This document shows, in pieces, positions 27,169-35,037 of a DNA stretch of 64,000 nucleotides; the first letter of the stretch is position 1; every line of letters begins with the position of its first letter. This stretch comes from Hymenobacter puniceus (GTDB taxonomy: Bacteria > Bacteroidota > Bacteroidia > Cytophagales > Hymenobacteraceae), in assembly GCF_014333525.1 (NCBI RefSeq), contig NZ_JACSCX010000001.1:992001-1056000 (forward strand). The letters run 5' to 3'. A model generated the notes under the pieces. That model worked only from the letters and a program-made list of their open reading frames with translations, made no database searches and had not been told where the DNA came from. The position numbers and the translations under genes were made by a program.

Positions 27169-27813
27169 CTACGAGAAGAGCCGTGTTGCGTAACGGCGCA
27201 GCAGCGCCGTGTATTTTTTGCGGCCCTGCTCGAGGAGGCCGGGCATGGCGGTTAGTTCGACGCGCCATACGGCGTGCGGGGCCTTCTTCTGCACGCCGAT
27301 GATGAGGAAGCGCGTGGCGCCGAGCACGTCGAGGTAGAGGGCGGCCTGGCGGTCGTAGTCGTACTTTTCGATGGTAGTAAGGAAGTGGGCCAGGTCGGGG
27401 CTGCTGGTGGTTTTGAAGTCGATGAGCGTGAACTGGCGGCCGGCGCGGCTGCGCACCAGCAGGTCCGGGCGGAGCTTAACCCCTACTCCGGTGGCCGCGT
27501 GGATGGCGGTGTAGGACTGTTCGGCGTGGCCGCGGTAGAGCAGGTCGCGGCAGTAGCGCTGGCGGCGCACCTGGCGGGCCAGCGTTTCCAGGTCGGCCCA
27601 CTTGATGCCTCGCTCGTCGGTGCGAGCGTAGGCGGTGGGTTCGAGGGTGGCGGTATGGAAGTGGGTGCCGTAGGCTAGGGCCACTGGGTTGGGTTGGCGG
27701 GTGAGGCCTAACAACTCGTTTTTGAGGTTGCTCAGGTCGGTGTTGCTGACCTGGGGCAGGGCGCGGTGTTGGACCTGGGTCAGGCCGGGGTGATGGGTGA
27801 GGGTATGGAACAT
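27169..27813 (-). CDS. PD-(D/E)XK exonuclease-like protein
   Basis: 214 residues. The nuclease core is GVKLRPDLLVRSRAGRQFTLIDFKTT (D ... D-x-K), preceded by YRGHAEQSYTAIH, as in phage exonucleases that pair with annealing proteins (RecE/YqaJ-like). It would resect DNA ends during element recombination or replication. It is the last gene of a minus-strand operon running from 30,070, after a hairpin. Confidence 0.8.
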   Translation of the reverse strand: MFHTLTHHPGLTQVQHRALPQVSNTDLSNLKNELLGLTRQPNPVALAYGTHFHTATLEPTAYARTDERGIKWADLETLARQVRRQRYCRDLLYRGHAEQSYTAIHAATGVGVKLRPDLLVRSRAGRQFTLIDFKTTSSPDLAHFLTTIEKYDYDRQAALYLDVLGATRFLIIGVQKKAPHAVWRVELTAMPGLLEQGRKKYTALLRRYATRLFS

Positions 27814-27864
27814 GGCTTGGAAGGAGTTAGGAGACAGGAGCTAGAATTTTGCCGGACACCCTAA

Positions 27865-27893
27865 TGGCCCCCTACCCTGCCGGGCAGGGGGCC
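27865..27893 (-). terminator. Strong hairpin inside recombination operon
   Basis: GGCCCCCT and AGGGGGCC pair with an inner CTGCCGGGC hairpin. There is no long T tract, so it may attenuate rather than end transcription between the genes at 27,901 and 27,813. Confidence 0.5.
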
Positions 27894-27900
27894 GAAGGGC

Positions 27901-28629
27901 TTAGGCCGCTTGTTGGGGTTCGGGTTCCTCCGTCAGGGCCGCTTCTCCCTTGGGAGCAGTATAGCCGTGCTGGATGCGCAGGTCGGCGGCCCCAGTGTGG
28001 GTTTCGGCGCGCCAGATGGGGAAGTCGCGGGCGAAGGCGCGGCGGGCGGCCACCTCGGCGGGGTCGGCGGGCTCGTAGCTGAACTGGGCTATGTAGTAGG
28101 TGGCTGTTTTGCCTTCCTTGGTGGTCTGCTTCTTCTCGGCGGTGACTTTTACTGTCACGTCGGCCAGAGTGAGGTCGTCGTAGAACAGCGGCTCGATGAG
28201 GCGGTACAGGTTTTCGACGCTGTAGCCGTGGAAGAGCACGGCGCAGACGGCGCCTTTGTCATCGGCAAAAAACAGCTCGGCCCAGAGCTTGCGGCCCATG
28301 TTCAGAATGTCGTCCTGGAAGATGCGCCAGGCCAGCGGAATGAAGGAAAGCGAATTGCCGAGCGGCGTAACGCCGTTGATGTTGAACTGGCCGGCCTTGG
28401 CATCGAAACGCACCTGGCGAGGGTGGCCGGGCAGGTAGCGGAAGCGCGGCACCTGGGTTACTTCGCCGGTGGCCTCGTCGACTTTGTCGATGAGGTAGGC
28501 TGGGGCCTCACCCCCCGGCCCCCTCTCCTGTAGAGAGGGGGTGCGTTCTGGGGTAGTGGATGTACCGGCAGGAACGATGGCCGGGAGTTGAGTGACCGGG
28601 GCCTTGGGGGTTTTGGTGGCGGTTGCCAT
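27901..28629 (-). CDS. Hypothetical recombination-operon protein
   Basis: 242 residues, no signal. The core (residues 45-220) is mixed alpha/beta (VRFDAKAGQFNINGVTPLGNSLSFIPLAWRIFQDDI). Its place before a PD-(D/E)XK nuclease is where phages carry a DNA-annealing or ssDNA-binding protein, so that is a reasonable guess only. Residues about 32-43 (SLQERGPGGEAP) are encoded by a GC-rich palindromic repeat found three more times in the element. Confidence 0.6.
   Translation of the reverse strand: MATATKTPKAPVTQLPAIVPAGTSTTPERTPSLQERGPGGEAPAYLIDKVDEATGEVTQVPRFRYLPGHPRQVRFDAKAGQFNINGVTPLGNSLSFIPLAWRIFQDDILNMGRKLWAELFFADDKGAVCAVLFHGYSVENLYRLIEPLFYDDLTLADVTVKVTAEKKQTTKEGKTATYYIAQFSYEPADPAEVAARRAFARDFPIWRAETHTGAADLRIQHGYTAPKGEAALTEEPEPQQAA
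28504..28545. repeat. GPGGEA-type palindromic repeat, copy 1 (coding)
   Basis: GCCTCACCCCCCGGCCCCCT is followed by CTCCTGTAGAGAGGGGG. Read on the minus strand in frame it gives LQERGPGGEAP inside the preceding protein. Confidence 0.75.
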
Positions 28630-28730
28630 AACAGAAAGGAGGTAAAAAGTGGGGCCAGTCGGCGGCCGGCCCCTTCGCCGTAGTGGATTGAAAATCGGGC
28701 AAGCGGCGCTTGCACAAATGCGGGCGGGGC

Positions 28731-29045
28731 CTAGCGGAACTGCTTATCGTGGCAAAGCAGGGCGCGGCCCACGATGCTGTCCTGGCCGCGGGCGGCGGGC
28801 TGGTGCTGGTGCCACAGGTAGGTAGCCAGCAGGTTGAGGTAGCAGGGGTTGCGGAACTTGCCTTCTTCGTCGATGATGAGAATCAGCTCGGGCGTGAGGC
28901 GAATCACCTCGACGGTCTGGCAATCGAGCAAAGTGTATAGCTCAGCCAGCCGGAAATTGCGGCCGTTAGCGGGGTGGACGGGTTGGGGCTCGGCGCTGTG
29001 CGGGTCGAGCAGCTGGGGCTGGTAAGTAGTAGCAGAAGCAGGCAT
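28731..29045 (-). CDS. DUF3846-like protein
   Basis: 104 residues. The pattern LYTLLDCQTVEVIRLTPELILIIDEEGKFRNPCYLNLLATYLW ... DSIVGRALLCHDKQ matches DUF3846, a short domain of phages and mobile elements (conserved DE-GK, N..AT, and the ending I-x-G-x-x-L-x-C). The function is unknown; some anti-restriction proteins carry a similar context. It is in the same minus operon as the nuclease. Confidence 0.7.
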   Translation of the reverse strand: MPASATTYQPQLLDPHSAEPQPVHPANGRNFRLAELYTLLDCQTVEVIRLTPELILIIDEEGKFRNPCYLNLLATYLWHQHQPAARGQDSIVGRALLCHDKQFR

Positions 29046-29115
29046 GAGGGGGCTGTTTGATGGGGCCGCCCAGACTGGGCGGCCCCTGATTGAAAAATTG
29101 AGTGCACCGGATGGG

Positions 29116-29322
29116 CTAAAAGCCTTCGACGTCGAACATCATCTGCTCGTACTCGCCATCGTCCCATCCTTGCTGCTCCTGCTCGTGGTGGTGGTACCAG
29201 GCCTGGCGCTCCCACTCCTCGCGGGCGGCCAGCTGATCGTAATGGGCGGCCTGGGCTTCATCGGCGGCCATGGCTTCGCCGTGCAGGCCGTGCAGTACGG
29301 CCTCGGTTGGTTGATACTCCAT
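29116..29322 (-). CDS. Small acidic hypothetical protein
   Basis: 68 residues, rich in Glu, Gln, His and Trp (EEWERQAWYHHHEQEQQGWDD). No family recognised. It keeps operon spacing with its neighbours, which is the main reason to accept it. Confidence 0.5.
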   Translation of the reverse strand: MEYQPTEAVLHGLHGEAMAADEAQAAHYDQLAAREEWERQAWYHHHEQEQQGWDDGEYEQMMFDVEGF

Positions 29323-29370
29323 GAATAGCGGGGCTTAAGGCCCGCACCACAGCCGGCGCGGGCCGGTGGG

Positions 29371-29757
29371 CTAAAAGCGGGGGTAGCGGGCGCGGGCGGC
29401 CTGCAGAGCAGCGCCGGCCGGGCTGGCGTGGAAGACCGCGGCGGCGGCAGCGTAGGCGGCGCGGGCCTGCTGGTAGCGCACCACGGCGGCGCGCAGCTGA
29501 GCGAAGCGGCCGGGCCCGGGCCGGGAGGTGTCGCGCAGCGCATAGCGGGCGGCGCGGGCATCAAACAAGGCCGACTGCGTGCGGGCCAGCTCCCGGCGGA
29601 CCGCGACGACGGCAGGGTCAACGGGCGCCGGCGCGGGCGGCGGAGGCGAGGCCGGACGCGGGGCGCAGAGCTGGTCCAGGCGGGCCTGCAAAGCGGCCAG
29701 CCGGCTGGCAGCCGCGCCCACGGTGGGCGCGGCTGGGGCGGTGAGGACGCTAGGCAT
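29371..29757 (-). CDS. Ala-rich helical hypothetical protein
   Basis: 128 residues from ATG 29757 (MPSVLTAPAAPTVGAAASRL). Two helical stretches flank a Pro-rich linker (ASPPPPAPAPVDPA). The start overlaps the previous gene's end by 8 bp, typical of coupled operon genes. Function unknown; possibly a coiled-coil structural or accessory protein. Confidence 0.55.
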   Translation of the reverse strand: MPSVLTAPAAPTVGAAASRLAALQARLDQLCAPRPASPPPPAPAPVDPAVVAVRRELARTQSALFDARAARYALRDTSRPGPGRFAQLRAAVVRYQQARAAYAAAAAVFHASPAGAALQAARARYPRF

Positions 29758-30070
29758 GAGCGGGCACCCCGGCAAACTCATCCTCAGCCTGCAGAACCTG
29801 CCACACGGCGGCGAAGGCGTAGCCGGGCGCCACGGCGCGCAGGGCGCGGAAAGCGAGGCGCAGGGCCTCAAACGGGCAGGGCGAGGAGCCGGCGAAGCCC
29901 CCGGAGGGCTGACAGGCGGGCCGCTCCGCCAGGCTGAGCATAACGTGCCAAGTGGTGCCGCCCTGGCCGTAGGTGGCAGCGGACTGCGAAACGTAGATGC
30001 CCGAGAACTGACACAGGGCGGGGCCTTTCCAGGCGGCAGCGGCAAGCTGCAGGAGTTGGTTGGGTTGCAT
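29750..30070 (-). CDS. Hypothetical protein, first gene of recombination operon
   Basis: 106 residues (MQPNQLLQLAAAAWKGPALCQF). Mixed, with Cys and aromatic residues and no recognised domain. It is the first gene of the minus-strand run that ends in the PD-(D/E)XK nuclease. An inverted-repeat operator and AT-rich promoter lie 100 nt upstream. Confidence 0.55.
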   Translation of the reverse strand: MQPNQLLQLAAAAWKGPALCQFSGIYVSQSAATYGQGGTTWHVMLSLAERPACQPSGGFAGSSPCPFEALRLAFRALRAVAPGYAFAAVWQVLQAEDEFAGVPAHA

Positions 30071-30170
30071 GGCTGTAGATGTTAGCCGTGGGTGCCCCGC
30101 GCCGTAGGCCTCCGGGTAGGGCGGGCAGCCGGGCCTTTCCCGACTTACTACCCTAAATATACAAAATAAA

Positions 30171-30185
30171 GTAACATCTTGTTAC
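30171..30185. promoter_or_regulatory. Operator-like inverted repeat GTAAC-N5-GTTAC
   Basis: A perfect inverted repeat in an AT-rich stretch upstream of the minus-strand recombination operon, next to a promoter-like TATTTTG on the minus strand. The half-site also occurs near the repressor gene (51,174). Confidence 0.5.
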
Positions 30186-31094
30186 ATTAAGTAATGATAT
30201 TCCAGCTTAAAAGAAGCCCGCATTTACGAGGCCTTCAGCTGCGCCAAATACAATAAATACTTGGCGCGACGCCTGGTCAGGCCCGCCCCACCAGAACGAC
30301 TAGAAGCCTTGCCCAGGGGGTTTGGGGGACGGGCTGAGGCCCCCAATAGACCTTCGGCGGAGCCGGCCTTATGAGGCGGTAGTGGCCGACCAGCGGGAGG
30401 CTGCGGTAGCCGAGGCAGATGACCGGGCGTCAGCCAGGGCATGGTGGCGGGGGTTTGGGGTACTCCCCAATTAGACCCTCCGCGAAGCGGGCCTTATTCG
30501 TTGGCCTGCGTGGCCTGAACGCAGATACTACTCGCTGGCGGCAGGCTTTTTCAGCCGGCGGCCTGCTCCTGCTCCGGGGAGGCGGACGCGCGGTGTGGGG
30601 CCTTTTTCAGGCCCGGCACGGCGGGGCCGTGGTGCGGCGGGTGGGCGTCTGGGTTGCATCGGGGAGCAACTGGTGCTGCCGCGGTGGCGGTGCGGTGGGG
30701 AGAGGGCCGGGACGACGCGGAATGGAGGAACGGACGCCGCGGAGCGGGGTTGGGGCGGAGGTACGGAGCCCCAACCCGGCGGAGCAAGGTAGCGACGGAG
30801 TGGAGCGGCGGCTGGGCCCGGGGCGGGGGTTGGGGGGCGGCGGCCGGGTGGCCCGTCCTGGAAGGCGGGTGGCCCGGCCGGCGGTGGGTGGGCGGAGCGT
30901 GGGTGGTAGTGGGAGAAGCAAGCAGTGTCCGGGGGGGGAGTGGGTTGGCTGCAGCAGGGATGGTAGCCAAGCCGACCAGCGGGAGGCTGCCCGCAGGGCC
31001 GCAGCGAAGCGGAGTGGCGCACAGCCCGGCCCGCAGGGGCTGCCCTAAAAAATACAAACATCGGGCAACTAGCACTCAACAACTATGTAGCAAA

Positions 31095-31116
31095 ATGTTA
31101 CGTAAATTTGTAACAT
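31095..31116. promoter_or_regulatory. Operator/promoter: ATGTTAC-N8-GTAACAT with TAAATTTG
   Basis: A perfect 7-bp inverted repeat overlaps TAAATTTG (31,103-31,110), an exact TAnnTTTG promoter element for the holin-like gene at 31,147. A repressor bound here would block the promoter. The element's CI-like protein is the obvious candidate. Confidence 0.6.
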
Positions 31117-31146
31117 ACTTTGTATCTGTAACCAACCTCCTCCGCC

Positions 31147-31434
31147 ATGTTTAGTAGCACGAAAGCGGGACACCTGGCCCACATCCTGACGACGGCCCTC
31201 GTTGGGCAGGTAGCCAGCCATGAGCTTACGCCCCCGGACCCTGATACCATTGAGCAGTACGGGCACCTGATTATCCAGGCGCTGGTGGCCATCGTGACGA
31301 TTTGGGCGACGGTGCGCAAGGCGCTGCAGAAGCCCGAAAACGTGGTGAAGGCGCCGGTGGTGGGCGTGGTAGCGTCGCCGGCGGCGGGTGCTCCGGAAGC
31401 GGCCGTTACGCCGGGAACTGATGGCAAGGAATAA
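31147..31434 (+). CDS. Holin-like small membrane protein
   Basis: 95 residues. One clear membrane segment (HLIIQALVAIVTIWATV, about 41-57) sits between a polar N-terminus and a charged C-terminal tail. Size, topology and an overlapping downstream M15 peptidase fit a phage holin or holin-like protein of Bacteroidota. Only the context supports the lysis role. Confidence 0.6.
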   Translation: MFSSTKAGHLAHILTTALVGQVASHELTPPDPDTIEQYGHLIIQALVAIVTIWATVRKALQKPENVVKAPVVGVVASPAAGAPEAAVTPGTDGKE

Positions 31435-31885
31435 GGCCCGGCCGGGGGTGGAGCGGGCGGCGCCGCAGCTGAGTGGCGGGCAGCAGAAGGTACAGGCGAC
31501 CCGGCTGGCGCAGGCGGTGCCGAGTCTGGGCGCGGCCTACGCGCAGGCCCTGGGCCGGTGGCTTGGTGACCCGGTGCTGCGGCTGGCGGGGCGGCCAATT
31601 ATTACGGAGTGCTACCGGAGTCCGGAGCGGCAGAATGAGCTGTACGCGCAGGGGCGCAACAAACCCGGGCCAGTGGTGACCTACAAGCGGGGTGGGGAAT
31701 CGAAGCACAATCTGGGGCCGCCCACGCCGGCGCTGGACGTGGCGTTTCTGCTGGCCGATGGGTCGGTGTCGTGGTCGGGGCTGCTGCTGAGCAAGTTCGC
31801 GCGGCTGATGAAGGCGGCCGACGCGCGGGTGCGCTGGGGCGGCGACTGGCCGGGGTTTAAGGACCGGCCACATTTTGAGGTGTAG
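31421..31885 (+). CDS. M15 family peptidoglycan peptidase (endolysin-like)
   Basis: 154 residues from ATG 31421, overlapping the holin-like gene by 14 bp. The zinc site is visible as SKHNLGPPTPALDVAF (S-x-H-x5-9-A-x-D type) plus the final HFE of DRPHFEV. M15 peptidases such as the T5 endolysin cut the L-Ala-D-Glu bond of peptidoglycan. The pair is a lysis cassette without any virion genes nearby. Confidence 0.85.
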   Translation: MARNKARPGVERAAPQLSGGQQKVQATRLAQAVPSLGAAYAQALGRWLGDPVLRLAGRPIITECYRSPERQNELYAQGRNKPGPVVTYKRGGESKHNLGPPTPALDVAFLLADGSVSWSGLLLSKFARLMKAADARVRWGGDWPGFKDRPHFEV

Positions 31886-31895
31886 GACGGAAATG

Positions 31896-31926
31896 AAACG
31901 AGCGGGCCAGGTGGCCCGCTCGTTTT
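31896..31926 (+). terminator. Terminator, GAGCGGGCC family copy 1
   Basis: AAACGAGCGGGCC pairs with GGCCCGCTCGTTT, followed by T. It ends the lysis-like unit. Similar stems occur near 32,995 and 34,694. Confidence 0.85.
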
Positions 31927-31974
31927 GGTTGGGGGTGAACTGCGCCCAGGGCATTCGGCTCGGACAGGGAGGCG

Positions 31975-32331
31975 TTAGTCGTTGCGGTCCGTGTCGGTGA
32001 CGGTGATGACGTTGTTGCGGTCGATGGCCACCGTGTACTCGTGGCACTTGCTGGCGTCGAAGGATTTGACGTAGTCGACGTTGTTGACCTTGAGGGTGAA
32101 CGTGGTGGTGCCGGCCGCATAGTTGGCGTAATCCGAGGAGGCCCCGGGGTCGATGTTGTTGATGTTGACGGTGCTACCCCCCGAGGTTTTTACTTGCACA
32201 CTCGCTTTTTGCGTCCCGTTGTTGGTGACGCGGGCGCGGGGGTCTTCGTCGTTGCACTTTTTGCAGCTGGTGGCCGAAAGGGTGAGCACGCCGGCCAACA
32301 GCAGGGCCGCAAAGGGAGTAGGGAATTTCAT
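31975..32331 (-). CDS. Small lipoprotein of unknown function
   Basis: 118 residues. A signal ending in SATSC (lipobox) is followed by a beta-rich domain (ARVTNNGTQKASVQVKTSGGSTVNINNI ... TFTLKVNNVDYVKSF). Similar short immunoglobulin-like lipoproteins are common in Bacteroidota. There is no functional motif. Confidence 0.7.
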   Translation of the reverse strand: MKFPTPFAALLLAGVLTLSATSCKKCNDEDPRARVTNNGTQKASVQVKTSGGSTVNINNIDPGASSDYANYAAGTTTFTLKVNNVDYVKSFDASKCHEYTVAIDRNNVITVTDTDRND

Positions 32332-32385
32332 GAGGTAAAAGGTAAGAGGGCGTTAAACAGGGTGTGGGAGATGCCAGGAAACGGA

Positions 32386-32646
32386 TTAGTGCTTGCCTTT
32401 GCCGTGGCCCTTGCCTCGCACCTGGTAGTAGGCCGGGCCAGACGGCACCAGGTACACCGCCTGGCCTTTCTTGGCCTTCTTGGGGTGGTAGGCCTTGTAC
32501 TTGGGCGCATGCCTGACCACCACGACGCGGGGCGCGTGGGCGGGCTGGCCGATGTTGATGTTTATCTGAGCCTGGGCGGACGGAGCCGCGACCAGGGCAA
32601 TAGCGCCGACCAGGGCCGTGCCAAGAAGGGTGGAAAAAACAGTCAT
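32386..32646 (-). CDS. Small secreted basic protein
   Basis: 86 residues from ATG 32646. A signal peptide (MTVFSTLLGTALVGAIALVA, cleaved near AQA) is followed by INIGQPAHAPRVVVVRHAPKYKAYHPKKAKKGQ and a Lys/His/Gly-rich tail. Similar PKYKAYHPKK proteins occur in Hymenobacter-like genomes. Function unknown. Confidence 0.6.
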   Translation of the reverse strand: MTVFSTLLGTALVGAIALVAAPSAQAQININIGQPAHAPRVVVVRHAPKYKAYHPKKAKKGQAVYLVPSGPAYYQVRGKGHGKGKH

Positions 32647-32746
32647 ACAAGCGGTTATTGAGGAATAGAGTTGAGTGAGGGCATCCCGAATAAAGGCAAG
32701 ACCGGACGCGGAAAACAGAGTTGGGGCATCCGACTTCATTTCGAAA

Positions 32747-33121
32747 GTACAAAAATGCGTCCAACTTTGGAGCGGGCGGGTTGCTGAAATCAGCGCCTGG
32801 TGAAAGTCAGCGGGCCGCTTGTCGTTTACCGCGCGCAGGACGGGGCTGCCGGGCCCCCAATTCAGCCACCGGGCAGTCGGCGGCGGGGGCGTACCAGGGC
32901 GGGTGGCGGAGCAAAAGCAGCGCTCGGCAGCAGCGGGCGCGGGCCCGGCCGGGGTGTGGGGCCTGGCCGCGGGTTGAGAGGTGGGCGGCCAGGCAACGAG
33001 CGGGCCAGTCGGGCCGCTCGTGGTGGTTTGAGGAGGGCAGGTGCGGCGGCCGGACGCGCCGGTTGGAGGAGGCTGACCAGTTAGCTATCTTGCACCTGGT
33101 ACACTTCCCGCTTCTGCTGCC
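32747..33121. other. Gene-free stretch with hairpin, GAGCGGGCC family copy 2
   Basis: No supported gene. The clearest feature is a stem at about 32,996-33,020, ACGAGCGGGCC ... GGGCCGCTCGT, related to the terminators at 31,896 and 34,694. A promoter-like TATCTTG lies near 33,085, ahead of the GAF gene. Confidence 0.5.
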
Positions 33122-33124
33122 GAC

Positions 33125-33850
33125 ATGCCCCATCCTTTCTCTTCCGCCCGGCCCGATGACGAAGCGGCCCGGCTGGCGGCGCTGCGCTCCTTCCAGGTAC
33201 TGGCCGCCCTGGCTGAGCCGGTGTTCGAGGAGTTCGTGACCCTGGCCGCGCGCCTGTTCCAGGTGCCCATCTCGCTGCTGTCGGTGGTGGAGGAAACCGA
33301 GGCCCATTACCCCGCCGCCGTGGGCGTGCCCGCTCCCATGCGGCAGCCGCGCGCGGAGACGCTGTGCACGACGGCCGTCACGCGGGGCGAGGCCGTGGTG
33401 TACCACGACCTGCTGCTGGAGCAGCGCCCGCCGATTCCGGACGAGGTGCTGCGGGCCGCGGCGGAAAGCCAGGTGCGCTTCTACGCCGGGGCCCTGCTGC
33501 GGCTGCCGGATGCGCGCCCGCTCGGTACCCTGTGCCTGGTCGACCACGCGCCCCGCCCCTTCACGGCCGATGAGCAGCGCATTCTGGAGCTGCTCGCCGG
33601 GTTGGTAAGCCAGGCGCTGGCCGTGCGCAGCCGGTGCGGGCCACGCCCGACGGGCGGCGAAGACCAATGGGCGCACTTGGGCGCGGAGCTGCACGAGGAA
33701 ATCGGGGCCTTGAATGCGCTGGTGCGCTACCTCAACGCCCGCAATGGCAGCGTGGTGCCCGTGCCCACCGTGTTTCTGGGCCAGGTGGAAGGCCGCCTGC
33801 ACGACCTGCGGGAACTGCTCGATGCCCATGGTCCGAACAGCAAGCAGTGA
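33125..33850 (+). CDS. GAF domain protein
   Basis: 241 residues. A GAF domain spans about 18-165 (VFEEFVTLAARLFQVPISLLSVVE, CTTAVTRGEAVVYHDL, RFYAGALLRLPDARPLGTLCLVD). The C-terminal 70 residues are helical and have no kinase or cyclase domain (LHEEIGALNALVRYLNARNG). It could be a stand-alone small-molecule or redox sensor. A second, broken GAF gene follows at 34,028. Confidence 0.85.
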   Translation: MPHPFSSARPDDEAARLAALRSFQVLAALAEPVFEEFVTLAARLFQVPISLLSVVEETEAHYPAAVGVPAPMRQPRAETLCTTAVTRGEAVVYHDLLLEQRPPIPDEVLRAAAESQVRFYAGALLRLPDARPLGTLCLVDHAPRPFTADEQRILELLAGLVSQALAVRSRCGPRPTGGEDQWAHLGAELHEEIGALNALVRYLNARNGSVVPVPTVFLGQVEGRLHDLRELLDAHGPNSKQ

Positions 33851-34027
33851 GCTGCCCCGGGCCACGCGGACGGGCGCGGCGCCCCGGCCGGTAACCCGCC
33901 TAGCAGCGCGCCCCGCGCCTGATTCGGAGGGCGGTTGAATCAGCCCGCGCCGGCCCGGGGCTCCTGCCCTGGCGTCCGGCGCTTCCCTTACCTTTGGGGG
34001 CCCGATGGCGGGCCGCCTTTTTTGACC

Positions 34028-34518
34028 ATGACGAACGTGACTACCCCGACTGAAGGAACTACAATGCAGGCCGAGATAACCGAGTTTGCCGCGCTGCTGA
34101 ACCAGCAAGGCGTGCACGCGGCCCTGGGCTACCTCAACCGCCGGACGCCCCACCGCTACACCGGCCTGTGGCGGTTCGACGGGGACATGCTGCGCAGTGA
34201 GGCTTTGTTCGACCGGAACAAACCCGAAGTGCGGCAGGGCGCCGACGCGCCCATGGCCGCCACCTATTGCTCGCTGGTGGGCCGTAGCGAGGCCCCCGTG
34301 CAGATTCTGGATGCCGCCGTGGCCCACAGGCGCAGGGCATCGACACGCCGGTTATCTCCTACTGCGGCACGCTCGTACGCGACGGCCAGGGCCAGGCTTA
34401 CGGCACGCTGTGCCACTACGACCTGCAGCGCTGCCAGGAGCGCACCAGTGACCAGCCCCTGCTGGCGGCCGCCGCACAGCTGCTCTACGCGTGGCTGCAT
34501 CCGGGTAGCGCGCGGTAG
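34028..34518 (+). pseudogene. GAF domain gene broken by a frameshift
   Basis: The first 100 codons (from ATG 34028) give a GAF-type N-terminus ending near QILDAAVA. Around 34,325 the frame must shift to continue sensibly. The other frame then reads GIDTPVISYCGTLVRDGQGQ ... GTLCHYDLQRC ... LLYAWLHPGSAR and stops at 34,518. Without the shift the product becomes an Arg/Ala-rich tail. A single-base indel is the simple explanation; a sequencing error is possible. Confidence 0.8.
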
Positions 34519-34693
34519 GTGCACGCCGGAGCCTGGGGCCCGCCGAGCGTCTGAACGACTAGGGGGACGCCTGGCCGCCGGACAGAACGGGGGCAGCCAG
34601 TGTGCCTGCTGGTAGCGTTAGCCGCCCGCAGGAGAATACCCTGCCCAGCCAGGGTTGCGGGGCCGACTGCATTTTGAGGGGCAAGGGTAATGC

Positions 34694-34724
34694 AACGAGC
34701 GGGCCGGTTGGTCCGCTCGTTTTG
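34694..34724 (+). terminator. Terminator, GAGCGGGCC family copy 3
   Basis: AACGAGCGGGCC pairs with GGTCCGCTCGTTTT. It is close in sequence to the terminator at 31,896. Confidence 0.75.
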
Positions 34725-34740
34725 GTTTACTTGCGTCTGC

Positions 34741-34911
34741 ATGGCTCTCTATTCCTATGTTCTCCGTTTCGATACCGGTGACGCTCCTAACCCTTACGGT
34801 GGCGTGTGTACGCTCGCTGTGTGCAAGCCGGCAATTCGCCGCACCGCTCAGATAGGTGACTGGATACTTGGCACCGGCTCCAAGAACTCTCCGGTTGGCG
34901 ATGCAGAATAA
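34741..34911 (+). pseudogene. Nmad2-like N-terminal fragment
   Basis: 57 codons (MALYSYVLRFDTGDAPNPYG, then CTLAVCKPAIRRTAQIGDWILGTGSK in two pieces) match the start of nucleotide-modification-associated domain 2 proteins, which are about four times longer. A frameshift and stop follow near 34,905, with a trace (NKVYADPQ) in another frame. It is a truncated remnant. Intact members sit in DNA-modification and defence contexts. Confidence 0.65.
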
Positions 34912-35037
34912 AGTGTATGCTGATCCTCAGCTACCGGTATGGGATAAAAGCGCAGCGGTTATAGTAGATATTCCGATACTGTTTACTCCTACCCTGCCAG
35001 TTACCTGATTCTTTAACTTCTTCTATCCTCTGTCAGC

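Larger units (their letters stand above)
30071..31146. other. 1.08-kb GC-rich non-coding control region
   Basis: I see no convincing gene here, although both strands are open because of high GC. It holds inverted-repeat operators at both ends (30,171 and 31,095). An imperfect direct repeat with GGGGGTTTGGGG is at about 30,314 and 30,443. An exact 20-bp direct repeat (GCCGACCAGCGGGAGGCTGC) is at 30,385 and 30,971. Dense G runs (about 30,814-30,850 and 30,929-30,936) could form G-quadruplexes. A replication origin or packaging/transfer site is possible. Confidence 0.55.

Noticed and set aside
30224..30442. Minus-strand 72-residue frame
   Set aside because: Pro/Gly/Arg-rich, overlapping repeats; only its last 20 residues look protein-like and there is no support.
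30419..31154. Overlapping open frames on both strands in the control region
   Set aside because: Very high GC removes stop codons; translations are Gly/Arg- or Pro-rich with no domain.
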